A DNA stretch of 14,124 nt from contig JBBSOK010000073.1 of assembly GCA_038259825.1 (NCBI GenBank), positions 1-14,124 of the forward strand, given 5' to 3'. Every line of letters starts with the position of its first letter. The stretch's first letter is position 1. The DNA comes from JBBSOK01 sp038259825 (GTDB lineage: Bacteria; Bacteroidota; Bacteroidia; Flavobacteriales; Flavobacteriaceae). The notes below the pieces were generated by a model. That model worked only from the letters and a program-made list of their open reading frames with translations, was not told where the DNA came from and ran no database searches. This document shows positions 7,730-14,124 of this stretch, in pieces. The position numbers and the translations under genes were made by a program.

Positions 7730-8125
7730 GGGGCCGACTGGTTTTGACAGCGGGTCTAGTGGTAGTGTAAGCATGTCGAGCGCTGGGAAACAGCTCGTAA
7801 ATCTCATTTTTCACACTTTTTAAACGGCGAGAATAACTACGCCCTAGCTGCATAATCCGAATCATAGTAGGATGTGCCTCGGCCTACAAGGTAGGCAAGC
7901 AGGAAGTCTCTCAACGGCCTTGGTTTGCGGCGGTTGATATAGAGGCTTCGTAAAAGTAAACCTAGCGGCAATAGGACTTTGATGTTGCCGTGAAGCTCAA
8001 GTAAAGATAAGGGGTGCGTTGGTAGTTTCTAACCGGCAAGCCCACGAAAATCTAAATGGAAACTAAGCATGTAGAAAGCGCTAACATTGCGCGTTTGGAC
8101 GGGAGTTCGACTCTCCCCGGCTCCA
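7730..8125 (+). ncRNA. ssrA: tmRNA (transfer-messenger RNA)
   Basis: tmRNA rescues ribosomes stalled on broken mRNAs together with SmpB. The 5' end GGGGCCG (7730-7736), followed by ACTGGTTTTGACAG, pairs with CGGCTCC (8118-8124) to form the tRNA-like acceptor stem. The third pair is G-U (7732 with 8122), the alanine identity element. The T-arm is GGGAG (8101-8105), loop TTCGACT, CTCCC (8113-8117). The discriminator base is A at 8125. The bases after it read CAA, not CCA, so CCA must be added after processing. The tag frame at 7826 encodes GENNYALAA. The length of about 396 bases is normal for a one-piece tmRNA. The gene is single and followed by a strong terminator. Confidence 0.97.
7826..7855 (+). 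other. tmRNA tag-peptide reading frame (GENNYALAA)
   Basis: Within ssrA the codons GGC GAG AAT AAC TAC GCC CTA then GCT GCA TAA encode GENNYALAA and a stop. The resume codon is the GGC at 7826, preceded by the A-rich TTTTTAAAC. A peptide ending in ALAA is the normal proteolysis signal for ClpXP-type proteases. The sequence GENNYALAA is the one I recall for Bacteroidota, which supports the taxonomic reading of the window. Confidence 0.93.
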
Positions 8126-8155
8126 CAAAATTGTGTTTAACACACAGATTAAGTT

Positions 8156-8197
8156 AAAAAATCTGCCAAGTATTTAACTTAAGCAGATTTTTTTTTT
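8156..8197 (+). terminator. Rho-independent terminator of ssrA
   Basis: AAAAAATCTGC (8156-8166) is the exact reverse complement of GCAGATTTTTT (8183-8193), giving an 11-pair stem with a 16-base loop, and the right arm runs into ten T residues (8188-8197). It starts 31 bases after the tmRNA 3' end. On the minus strand the same hairpin is followed by a T-run of six, so it could also stop transcripts leaving the ABC operon that ends at 8307. Confidence 0.85.
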
Positions 8198-8306
8198 GCT
8201 TTTAACTTAAAGTATTTTTCAATCCATCCTCTTTCCTCAATTTAAATTTCTAAGAACTTTCATAAAATAGTTTTACAGGAATAGAAGGGCATTGCGCAAC
8301 AGACCT
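8198..8306. other. Spacer between ssrA terminator and ABC operon
   Basis: About 109 A/T-rich bases lie here with no open frame worth calling and no recognised RNA. A palindromic TTGCGCAA core at about 8292-8299 lies near the 3' end of the minus-strand operon, but no T-run follows it, so I do not call it a terminator. Confidence 0.4.
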
Positions 8307-8960
8307 TTATTTAATTTTAAATATTTTATAATTATTAATTACCATTATAATTTTACCTGTTTTGGAATCAGATTCTTTCAATTTCTTCCTATCTATTTCA
8401 GTATCCTTTCCCATAAAATTAAATGGAATTTTAAGCTTTTCCATAGCGAATGAAACAACTACGTTTTGCGGTAAAATATCTTTTGAAGTTTTATATTTCA
8501 TTTGAAGATCAAAAGAGCCGTCCTTTTTTGTAATTATGTTTGATGCTATAATTCGCTTATTTTTAATGTCCAGGTACAGTGTTGCAAGAGCCAATGAAGA
8601 TTTGCTATCATCAGGAATAATATTTAACACTTTCACATTAATCCCGTTTAAAATTTCTGTGCCACGTTGGACTGTTATAAATGGATATTTAAAAATTTCA
8701 TTCAAAGAAAAATCCAATCCACGTTTGGGAAGCATTACAAAATCTTCACTTGAAAATGTAATATCACTTCCTTTTTCATACATCATTTTCGCAGTCTTGG
8801 TAGGCATTTTTATAAAAGGAACATCCAAATCTAATTTTAATTGAGCTGAAAACGATGCAATAGAATCCATTCTACTTTTAATAAAAAGCAAATCTTGATC
8901 TACTTCTTGTGCAAAAGCAGAAAACGAGCTTATTAAAATAATTATAAGGTATTTAATCAT
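8307..8960 (-). CDS. LolA-like secreted protein, last gene of the ABC operon
   Basis: A 217-residue exported protein. Residues 1-17 form a signal peptide (KYLIIILISSFSAFAQ, cleavage near AFA-Q). The mature part begins DQDLLFIKSRMDSIASFSAQLKLDL, a helix then beta-strand opening resembling the LolA/outer-membrane lipoprotein-carrier fold. It continues with repeated beta-strand pairs, including ATLYLDIKNKRIIAS (about 126-140) and KKDGSFDLQMKY (145-156). No lipobox Cys is present, so it should be soluble in the periplasm. Its ATG overlaps the permease stop by four bases (ATGA), so it is translationally coupled to the transporter. LolA proteins carry lipoproteins across the periplasm, but this is only a fold-level resemblance. 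A sensor or substrate-binding role for the linked transporter is equally possible. Confidence 0.65.
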   Translation of the reverse strand: MIKYLIIILISSFSAFAQEVDQDLLFIKSRMDSIASFSAQLKLDLDVPFIKMPTKTAKMMYEKGSDITFSSEDFVMLPKRGLDFSLNEIFKYPFITVQRGTEILNGINVKVLNIIPDDSKSSLALATLYLDIKNKRIIASNIITKKDGSFDLQMKYKTSKDILPQNVVVSFAMEKLKIPFNFMGKDTEIDRKKLKESDSKTGKIIMVINNYKIFKIK

Positions 8961-9787
8961 CCTATATCTTTTTTATTGAAAACATAACAGCCTACAGCGC
9001 CAAATAGAAATGTGTAAAGCAATAGCATTAGATTATCAACGCCTATTTTTACCCAATTCAATTCATATTCAAAAAATTGTTGCCACGTATTTATCAACTT
9101 CGGAAAAAGAAGTTGATCATAATTTCCAAGTCCAAAATCTACTTTGAGCAATAAGGAACAGATTATGAGAAAAAAAGCTGAAGCTATCCACGTTTTTGCT
9201 GGTTCTTTTAATAAAATGCCCAAAGTAATGCTTACTGTGGTAAAAAATAACATACTAAAAGTGCCTGAAGCAAAAGCAAAACAGATTCTTTTAAATGCTT
9301 CATCTGCCTCAAAAAAATTGAGCGTATTTAAATACACCACTAAATCTCCATTTCCAAAAATGGTATATGCCATGCCGAATGTGCTTACCATCATTACAAC
9401 AATTACAAAAAATGTAAAAATGAGTGCTGCCAAATATTTTGCCAGTATTAAATGCCATTTTTTTACAGCTTGTAAAAGTGTGGTTTGCAGCGTTCCATTT
9501 TTGTAATCTTCCGTAATAATTGAAGATGTAATAATCATAATAATAAGCGGCACATTAAACCACAACGAATTGAGAACCAAATATAAAAGCAGATTACCGT
9601 TTAAAAGATTACCTTCAAAATAAAAAGACTGCCTTAGGTTGTCAAGTAGCAATTCCAATATTGTGGCGCCCTGAAAATACGCGCTAATTAATATTATAAT
9701 TTCAATGAGTAAAACCGCCCCTATGGCGTACCAGGTTTTTCCCTGTTTCCAAAGTTTAAAAAGTTCATATTTTAATAATTGCTTCAT
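8957..9787 (-). CDS. ABC-2 type transporter permease
   Basis: A 276-residue integral membrane protein. The N-terminus KQLLKYELFKLWKQGKTW is the typical amphipathic entry of ABC-2 permeases of the BcrB/NatB type. Six hydrophobic segments follow, at about 18-38, 68-88, 112-138, 168-192, 198-214 and 250-268. A cytoplasmic stretch, ITEDYKNGTLQTTLLQAVKKW (about 89-109), carries the E-x-x-x-G-T-L pattern shared by these permeases, which couples to the ATPase. It overlaps the upstream ATPase gene by four bases (ATGA) and the downstream LolA-like gene by four, so the three are certainly one operon. The likely role is export or membrane extraction of an unknown substrate. Confidence 0.88.
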   Translation of the reverse strand: MKQLLKYELFKLWKQGKTWYAIGAVLLIEIIILISAYFQGATILELLLDNLRQSFYFEGNLLNGNLLLYLVLNSLWFNVPLIIMIITSSIITEDYKNGTLQTTLLQAVKKWHLILAKYLAALIFTFFVIVVMMVSTFGMAYTIFGNGDLVVYLNTLNFFEADEAFKRICFAFASGTFSMLFFTTVSITLGILLKEPAKTWIASAFFLIICSLLLKVDFGLGNYDQLLFPKLINTWQQFFEYELNWVKIGVDNLMLLLYTFLFGAVGCYVFNKKDIG

Positions 9788-10635
9788 AAACTTTCGGTAA
9801 GCAATAATTGTTCAAGTGTAATATTTGGTAGGCAAGATGTAACTTGAAAACCTTCCAACAATATGTTTTTTAATAAATTCGGAATCTCATCACTTCCACA
9901 TTTTATTACAACTGAATTTTTTTCACAAATCAAAATATAAGGTTTAACAGCCAAAGAATCACAAATATTAATTGCAGAAATAGTATACTGCGACACCAAT
10001 TTATTTATTAATTTATATGTAGGACCGTGATTTATAATGGCTCCTTTATCTATTACGTACAGATAATCACAACTTTTATTTAACTCCGCCATGAGGTGGG
10101 ACGAAACCAAAATGGCGATACCTTGAGCTGCAAATTTTTTGATTAGCGAAATAAGCGAAGCTACTCCAATAGGATCGAGTCCAGAAAAGGGCTCATCCAA
10201 AATTAATATTTCTGGATCATTTAATAGCGCAATTGCAATGCCAAGACGCTGTTTCATACCCATAGAAAAATTTTGAACCGGATCTTTTCTATCCAGTGGC
10301 AAACCAACAATGGTCAAGTATTTTTCTAATGAAGCTTTATCGCTTGCGGTGTTTTGTATTGATGCAAAAATCCGAAGATTATCATATGCATTTAAATAAA
10401 GATAAAGCCCGGGATTTTCAATAACGGCGCCAATAGGCTTATTCCTAGTTGAATTAATGGTTACCGAGCCAGAATCCGGCGTAACCAAACCACAAAGTAT
10501 TTTGAAGAGTGTAGATTTTCCAGCACCATTTTTTCCTAAAAGTCCACTAATTGTGCCTGCTTTAAGTGAAATTGATACCTCGTTAAGTGCTTTTCCAGAA
10601 CTATAACTTTTACTTAACCCTATTGCTTTTAGCAT
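9784..10635 (-). CDS. ABC transporter ATP-binding protein (BcrA-like)
   Basis: A 283-residue cytosolic ATPase that powers the adjacent permease. Walker A is GLLGKNGAGKST (31-42). The signature motif is FSMGMKQR (123-130). Walker B is ILILDEP (143-149) followed by the D-loop SGLD, and the switch His is in SSH (178-180). At the Q-loop site the sequence is AVIENPGLYLYLNAYDNL (70-87), with Glu in place of Gln, as in the BcrA/lantibiotic-immunity group. The tail after about 215 is a variable accessory domain. The gene starts inside the end of the upstream membrane-protein gene (seven-base overlap) and ends overlapping the permease. Substrate class is inferred from the Q-loop style only: peptide-antibiotic immunity, Na+/drug export and gliding-related exporters share this look. 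Confidence 0.92.
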   Translation of the reverse strand: MLKAIGLSKSYSSGKALNEVSISLKAGTISGLLGKNGAGKSTLFKILCGLVTPDSGSVTINSTRNKPIGAVIENPGLYLYLNAYDNLRIFASIQNTASDKASLEKYLTIVGLPLDRKDPVQNFSMGMKQRLGIAIALLNDPEILILDEPFSGLDPIGVASLISLIKKFAAQGIAILVSSHLMAELNKSCDYLYVIDKGAIINHGPTYKLINKLVSQYTISAINICDSLAVKPYILICEKNSVVIKCGSDEIPNLLKNILLEGFQVTSCLPNITLEQLLLTESL

Positions 10636-11177
10636 TCTGCAATCATTTTTTCGTATTGCTTATAATCAAATTTGGGTTCGTAATATTTTTCCATAAATGT
10701 GCGCGACCAAAAGTATTTCTTAAACATAAAAAATGGATCTCTTATCATAAAATGAGGAACAAAATTATACCATCTAATTCCTATTTTATAGTAATATTCT
10801 TTTACACTTTCTTCCATTCCCAATTCTTTTGCGGCTGCAACTACAGCCATACGCTGGCATTTACTACCGCTGTAATGCTTTGCTATTTTGGTTGTAAAGC
10901 CATGTTGAAACAAATGATCTTTTACGCGTTTATAATTTTGAAAACGCGACCAGCCATCCATTAACACCAAAAAAATATGTATAAAAGAGAATAATAGGCA
11001 CCAAACCCAAAATAGAATTACCAAAATACTATCCTCGTAAAAAGCATCATAAAAACCTAAATAATAATAAACTGTTTCAATTACAAAAAGAATTAAAGCA
11101 CTGTACAAAAGCTTATTTACATTCCAATAGGAAACAAATATGTTGGGTTGTTTTGGAATGTTTTGCAAATGCTTCAC
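10629..11177 (-). CDS. Two-helix membrane protein of unknown function, first gene of the ABC operon
   Basis: A 182-residue protein that I do not recognise beyond a flavobacterial look. It starts at GTG 11177; an in-frame stop four codons upstream excludes a longer form. Two membrane helices lie at about 23-43 and 50-73. A basic cytoplasmic or periplasmic half follows, rich in aromatic residues. It contains YSGSKCQRMAVVAAAKELG (102-120) and YYYKIGIRWYNFVPHF (128-143), with RDPFF close behind; these look like conserved motifs of a family. The last seven bases overlap the ATPase start, so it is the first cistron of the four-gene operon. A transporter accessory subunit is the natural guess from position; nothing in the sequence proves it. 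Confidence 0.7.
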   Translation of the reverse strand: MKHLQNIPKQPNIFVSYWNVNKLLYSALILFVIETVYYYLGFYDAFYEDSILVILFWVWCLLFSFIHIFLVLMDGWSRFQNYKRVKDHLFQHGFTTKIAKHYSGSKCQRMAVVAAAKELGMEESVKEYYYKIGIRWYNFVPHFMIRDPFFMFKKYFWSRTFMEKYYEPKFDYKQYEKMIAEC

Positions 11178-11230
11178 GTATGCTACTTAGAAATGATGAA
11201 TAGAATATTTTGAATTACATATAATTATAG

Positions 11231-11238
11231 CAAATTTA
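11231..11238 (-). promoter_or_regulatory. Bacteroidota-type -7 box upstream of the ABC operon
   Basis: On the minus strand 11238-11231 reads TAAATTTG, an exact match to TAnnTTTG. It lies 53 bases before the GTG of the first gene, which would leave a leader of about 45-50 bases. No clear TTG/TTTG -33 element is seen at the usual distance. The surrounding DNA is very A/T-rich, so a chance match is possible. Confidence 0.35.
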
Positions 11239-11370
11239 TAATTATTTAATGCGGTATTTGAAAATGTAAATTAGAATATGATTAAAATACTGAAATTAAA
11301 GTATCTAATATTTTTTCAAAAATTTTATTTCAATCTTTTAAATATAAGAATTTTGAGAACTCAATCAACA

Positions 11371-11402
11371 AAAAAACCATTTACCAGAAATATGGTAAAT
11401 GG
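11371..11402 (-). terminator. Rho-independent terminator of the fdhA operon
   Basis: CCATTTACCA (11377-11386) and TGGTAAATGG (11393-11402) form a perfect 10-pair stem with a six-base loop. Read on the minus strand, the stem begins 25 bases after the fdhA stop and is followed directly by a run of T residues (the A-run at 11376-11370). This is the textbook layout for the end of the fdhA transcript. Confidence 0.85.
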
Positions 11403-11426
11403 TCTAAATGAGAATAATTATGAATA

Positions 11427-12614
11427 TTACGTAATCATTCCGTGGGGATCTATCACAAATTTTTTGGCGGCGCCTTTATCAAATGCATCATACCCTTTAA
11501 CTGAATCTTTTAAAGAAATAACTTGAACGTTTACTGCTTTTGCTATTTGTACTTTATCATATAAAATGGCGTTCATCAATTGTCTGTGGTATTTCATAAC
11601 GGGACATTGACCTGTATGAATGGAATGTGATTTTGCCCACCCCAAACCAATGCGAATGCTCAAACTACCTTTTTTGGCTGCTTCATCTTTTCCGCCTGGA
11701 TCTCCAGTAACATATAGTCCAGGAATACCTAATTGGCCGCCAGCGCGCGTTACGGTCATAATTGCATTTAATACTGTTGCAGGTTGCTCTTCACCGCTTT
11801 CGTGACCGTGACCTTTTGCTTCAAAACCAACACAATCCACTGCGCAGTCAACTTCAGGAACCCCGAGAATTTCTTCTATTTGTTCGGAGAGTGTTCCATC
11901 TTTTCTAAGGTCAATTGTTTCACAACCAAAAGATTTTGCTTGTTCCAAACGTTCTTCAATCATATCGCCAACAATTACTACTGCAGCGCCTAATAAATGA
12001 CAAGATGCTGCGCAAGCAAGACCAACTGGACCGGCTCCTGCAATATAAACTGTACTTCCAGGACCAACACCCGCCGTTACGGCTCCGTGATATCCCGTCG
12101 GAAAAATATCGGACAGCATTGTTAAATCCGTAATTTTTTCCATTGCTTGATCCTTATTCGGGAATTTTAGCAAATTAAAGTCTGCATAAGGTACCATCAC
12201 GTATTCTGCCTGGCCGCCTACCCAGCCACCCATATCTACATATCCATAAGCAGCACCGGGACGTTCTGGATTTACGTTTGAACAAATTCCTGTTTGTCCA
12301 ACTTTACAATTTCTGCATCTACCGCAAGCCACGTTAAATGGAACTGAAACAAGGTCGCCAACACTTATAAACTCTACATCGCGGCCAGCTTCAATTACCA
12401 AACCTGTAATTTCGTGACCTAAAATAAGACCTTCTGGTGCCGTTGTACGACCACGAACCATATGTTGATCGCTACCGCAAATGTTTGTCGAAACAATTTT
12501 CAGGATAACACCGTGTTCACACTTTCTGTTTCCCAAAGCAAGTTTGGGATATTCTATCTCTCTTACCTCTACCACGCCGGGCTTTACGTAAGCAACTCCA
12601 TGATTTTTACACAT
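11427..12614 (-). CDS. fdhA: Glutathione-independent formaldehyde dehydrogenase (zinc, NAD)
   Basis: A 395-residue zinc-dependent medium-chain dehydrogenase that oxidises formaldehyde to formate with tightly bound NAD, without glutathione. Catalytic zinc ligands sit in NICGSDQH (Cys46), GHEITG (His67) and SDIFPTGYHG (Asp169). The structural zinc site is CGRCRNCKVGQTGIC (Cys97, 100, 103, 111). These positions equal those I recall for the Pseudomonas putida enzyme. The NAD loop is GAGPVGLA (193-200), and Asp217 closes the second strand. The insert VDCVGFEAKGHGHE is characteristic of this subfamily and not of ordinary alcohol dehydrogenases. It is 10 bases downstream of a GlcG/HbpS-like gene, is followed by its own terminator, and lies near a divergent AraC regulator. 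The dismutase reaction is a known side capability of the family. Confidence 0.93.
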   Translation of the reverse strand: MCKNHGVAYVKPGVVEVREIEYPKLALGNRKCEHGVILKIVSTNICGSDQHMVRGRTTAPEGLILGHEITGLVIEAGRDVEFISVGDLVSVPFNVACGRCRNCKVGQTGICSNVNPERPGAAYGYVDMGGWVGGQAEYVMVPYADFNLLKFPNKDQAMEKITDLTMLSDIFPTGYHGAVTAGVGPGSTVYIAGAGPVGLACAASCHLLGAAVVIVGDMIEERLEQAKSFGCETIDLRKDGTLSEQIEEILGVPEVDCAVDCVGFEAKGHGHESGEEQPATVLNAIMTVTRAGGQLGIPGLYVTGDPGGKDEAAKKGSLSIRIGLGWAKSHSIHTGQCPVMKYHRQLMNAILYDKVQIAKAVNVQVISLKDSVKGYDAFDKGAAKKFVIDPHGMIT

Positions 12615-12624
12615 AATCTATATT

Positions 12625-13026
12625 TTAGTTATTAACGGCATCTGCTCCAGCTTGTGCTACAGTATGATCATTTTCTACAGAATCGCCTGAAACACCAATT
12701 GCTCCTATAATTTCATCTCCATTTTTAATTAAAACACCACCCGGAAAAGAAATCAAACCGTTGTTTGAATGTTCAATTCCAAATAAAGCTCCGCCTGGTT
12801 GAGAAAGTTTTCCTATTTCACCTGTATTCATATTAAAATAACGTGCTGTACGCGCTTTTTTCATTGAAATATCTATCGAGCCCAACCAAGCTCCGTCAAT
12901 TCTTGAAAATGCAACTAGATTTGTGCCACTATCCACAACACTTATATTCATTTTTACATTTAATTCTTTCGATTTTTCAATGGCAGCTTTTACGGCTTTT
13001 TGTGCTTGCTCTAATGTAATATTCAT
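12625..13026 (-). CDS. GlcG/HbpS family (DUF336) heme-binding-like protein
   Basis: A 133-residue cytosolic protein with no signal peptide. ITLEQAQKAVKAAIEKSKEL opens the fold, followed by ISVVDSGTNLVAFSRIDGAWLGSIDIS (about 28-54) and KKARTARYFNMNT (56-68). A glycine-rich core, GGALFGIEHSN then ISFPGGVLIKNGDEIIGAIGVSG, follows, the classic GlcG/HbpS pattern. Members bind heme or act as unknown partners in glycolate, glycerol or alcohol gene clusters. The ATG at 13026 is the only reasonable start. The gene lies 10 bases before fdhA and is the first cistron of the operon, which suggests a role supporting aldehyde metabolism or redox sensing. Heme binding is not shown by the sequence: the usual surface His/Thr ligands cannot be judged by eye. 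Confidence 0.88.
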   Translation of the reverse strand: MNITLEQAQKAVKAAIEKSKELNVKMNISVVDSGTNLVAFSRIDGAWLGSIDISMKKARTARYFNMNTGEIGKLSQPGGALFGIEHSNNGLISFPGGVLIKNGDEIIGAIGVSGDSVENDHTVAQAGADAVNN

Positions 13027-13154
13027 AGTTTTATATCTTTAGTATTAATTTATCCCTAAAAATAATGAATGTAAACTTGCCTTACTGTAACTATACTATA
13101 AAGCAAAATAACAATCGTCTATTATTTTATGAATTGATTTTCAATCCTTTATTT

Positions 13155-13196
13155 TTCTGAATTATTCGTAAATTTAAATTCTGAAATCTTTCTGAA
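13155..13196 (+). promoter_or_regulatory. Three TTCTGAA direct repeats, candidate regulator-binding region
   Basis: TTCTGAA occurs at 13155-13161, 13179-13185 and 13190-13196, all in the same orientation, in the gap between the divergent AraC-family gene and the GlcG/fdhA operon. The second and third copies start 11 bases apart, about one helical turn, and the first two start 24 apart. AraC-type proteins bind direct repeats on one DNA face, so this may be an operator. A near -7 box (TAAATTTA, 13169-13176) falls between copies. Assignment is inference. Confidence 0.25.
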
Positions 13197-13220
13197 GAGA
13201 AAATCCTTTAATTTCCGAAC

Positions 13221-14120
13221 ATGCTTGAAAACCATATTATTCCCATAAATCTTAGCGACGTTTCCAAATTGGATACCTTGGTTGAACACAAGCGTGTATT
13301 TAATTTGAAAGAATGCCAATTAAGTATTTTTGAAACATACCACGCTTGTGAAAATGTTTTCCTTTCCTATGAAGGTCTTGTGGTTTCTAGTATGATGTTG
13401 GGAAAAAAGAAAATGTCCATAAACGATAGTGAACGTTTTAGTTTTGTGCCTGGCGAAAGTGTGATTATTCCTGAAGGCGTTTCAATGAAAGTAGATTTTC
13501 CCGAAGCAGATCTTTCGCATCCTGTGCAATGCGCCACCCTTGCGCTAAATTGGGATATGGTAAATAAAAATATCGATTACCTGAATAACAGCTATGCCAA
13601 TACCGATGCGCCTTTTTTATGGGAGCTTAATTTTAACCGCTACCACTTCCAAAACAATCGGGAGTTGGCTGGTAGTGTAAATAAACTTATAAGTATAAGT
13701 ATGGAGGATAATGCTGCAAAAGATGCGTTGGCAGACCTTTCATTAAAAGTGCTCTTGCTTCGGATTATACAGACCCAAAATATCAGCCTTGCTGAAAATA
13801 ACTCCAACAAATTGGGCGATCGTTTGGCAACGGTAATCAATTTTATCAAACAGCATTTATCGCAAAAAATTACTGTTGAAAAATTGGCTCAAATTGCTTG
13901 TATGAGCAAACCGCTTTTTTATAGAAATTTTAAAGAGCGTTTTGGAATAAGTCCTATTGAATTTGTACTGCAACAGCGCATAAATCTTGCAAAGGAACTT
14001 TTAAAAAATCCGCTGTTAAGCATAACAGATGTTTGTTACCAATGTGGTTTTAATAATCTCAACTATTTTTCAAAACAGTTTAAACGTATTGAAGGCGCCT
14101 CACCAACGGTTTGGCGATAG
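13221..14120 (+). CDS. AraC-family transcriptional regulator
   Basis: A 299-residue DNA-binding regulator, complete to the TAG at 14118-14120. The N-terminal half (about 1-180) is a cupin-like effector domain of the AraC_N type: ERFSFVPGESVIIPEGVSMKV (71-91) is its central strand pair. The C-terminal part holds the two helix-turn-helix motifs, ITVEKLAQIACMSKPLFYRNF (217-237) and SITDVCYQCGFNNLNYFSKQF (267-287). The linker helix ISPIEFVLQQRINLAKELL (243-261) is the classic AraC signature. It is transcribed away from the GlcG/fdhA operon across a 194-base gap, the usual arrangement of a regulator with its target. The effector could be an aldehyde or alcohol, by context only. AraC-type regulators of this subgroup often control alcohol or aldehyde dehydrogenase genes. 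Confidence 0.92.
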   Translation: MLENHIIPINLSDVSKLDTLVEHKRVFNLKECQLSIFETYHACENVFLSYEGLVVSSMMLGKKKMSINDSERFSFVPGESVIIPEGVSMKVDFPEADLSHPVQCATLALNWDMVNKNIDYLNNSYANTDAPFLWELNFNRYHFQNNRELAGSVNKLISISMEDNAAKDALADLSLKVLLLRIIQTQNISLAENNSNKLGDRLATVINFIKQHLSQKITVEKLAQIACMSKPLFYRNFKERFGISPIEFVLQQRINLAKELLKNPLLSITDVCYQCGFNNLNYFSKQFKRIEGASPTVWR

Positions 14121-14124
14121 TTTC

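Noticed and set aside
9144..9506. Plus-strand open frame of 120 codons
   Set aside because: Antisense shadow of the ABC permease; Lys-rich product without domain features.
10587..10964. Plus-strand open frame of 125 codons
   Set aside because: It lies antisense across the 182-residue protein gene and the ATPase start; its product is a Phe/Cys-rich low-complexity shadow without family features.
11278..11526. Plus-strand open frame of 82 codons
   Set aside because: It runs through the fdhA terminator hairpin and antisense into fdhA; no recognisable protein features.

Overview
The window looks like chromosomal DNA of a low-GC member of the Bacteroidota, most probably family Flavobacteriaceae. 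The evidence is the AT-rich composition, promoter -7 boxes of the Bacteroidota type (TAnnTTTG), the absence of clear Shine-Dalgarno sequences, a tmRNA tag reading GENNYALAA with no encoded 3' CCA, and gene families typical of that group (tandem DUF3857 proteins, DUF1361, DUF2809, short CreD). I see no phage, transposon, CRISPR or plasmid signature; this is ordinary core/accessory chromosome with several small oddities.

Layout. (1) Bases 1-6238, plus strand: the 3' part of a creD-like membrane protein gene, a DUF2809 membrane protein, a DUF1361 membrane protein gene broken by two in-frame stop codons, and two tandem paralogous secreted DUF3857/transglutaminase-like proteins that lack the catalytic Cys and His. 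(2) 6292-7503, minus strand: a stand-alone NAD(P)-dependent oxidoreductase resembling the lysine-ketoglutarate reductase / saccharopine dehydrogenase family, with a probable bidirectional terminator on its 3' side and a -7 box on its 5' side. (3) 7573-7663: thirteen perfect copies of a 7-bp repeat. (4) 7730-8125, plus strand: ssrA (tmRNA) with a strong terminator. (5) 8307-11177, minus strand: a tightly overlapping four-gene operon (unknown two-helix membrane protein, ABC ATPase, ABC-2 type permease, LolA-like secreted protein). (6) 11427-13026, minus strand: glutathione-independent formaldehyde dehydrogenase fdhA preceded by a GlcG/HbpS-like gene, with a perfect-hairpin terminator. (7) 13221-14120, plus strand: a divergent AraC-family regulator, the obvious candidate controller of region 6.

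How the genes may work together. Region 6-7 forms a small aldehyde-detoxification module, with the regulator facing its target operon across a 194-bp gap that carries three copies of TTCTGAA. Region 5 is the best candidate for an undescribed system: a BcrA-like ABC exporter or immunity pair translationally coupled to a LolA-fold periplasmic protein and a membrane protein I cannot assign. The tandem DUF3857 pair probably acts at the cell surface or in the periplasm as non-catalytic binding or scaffold proteins. The broken DUF1361 gene, whose coding frame is otherwise intact between the stops, is the clearest sequence anomaly.
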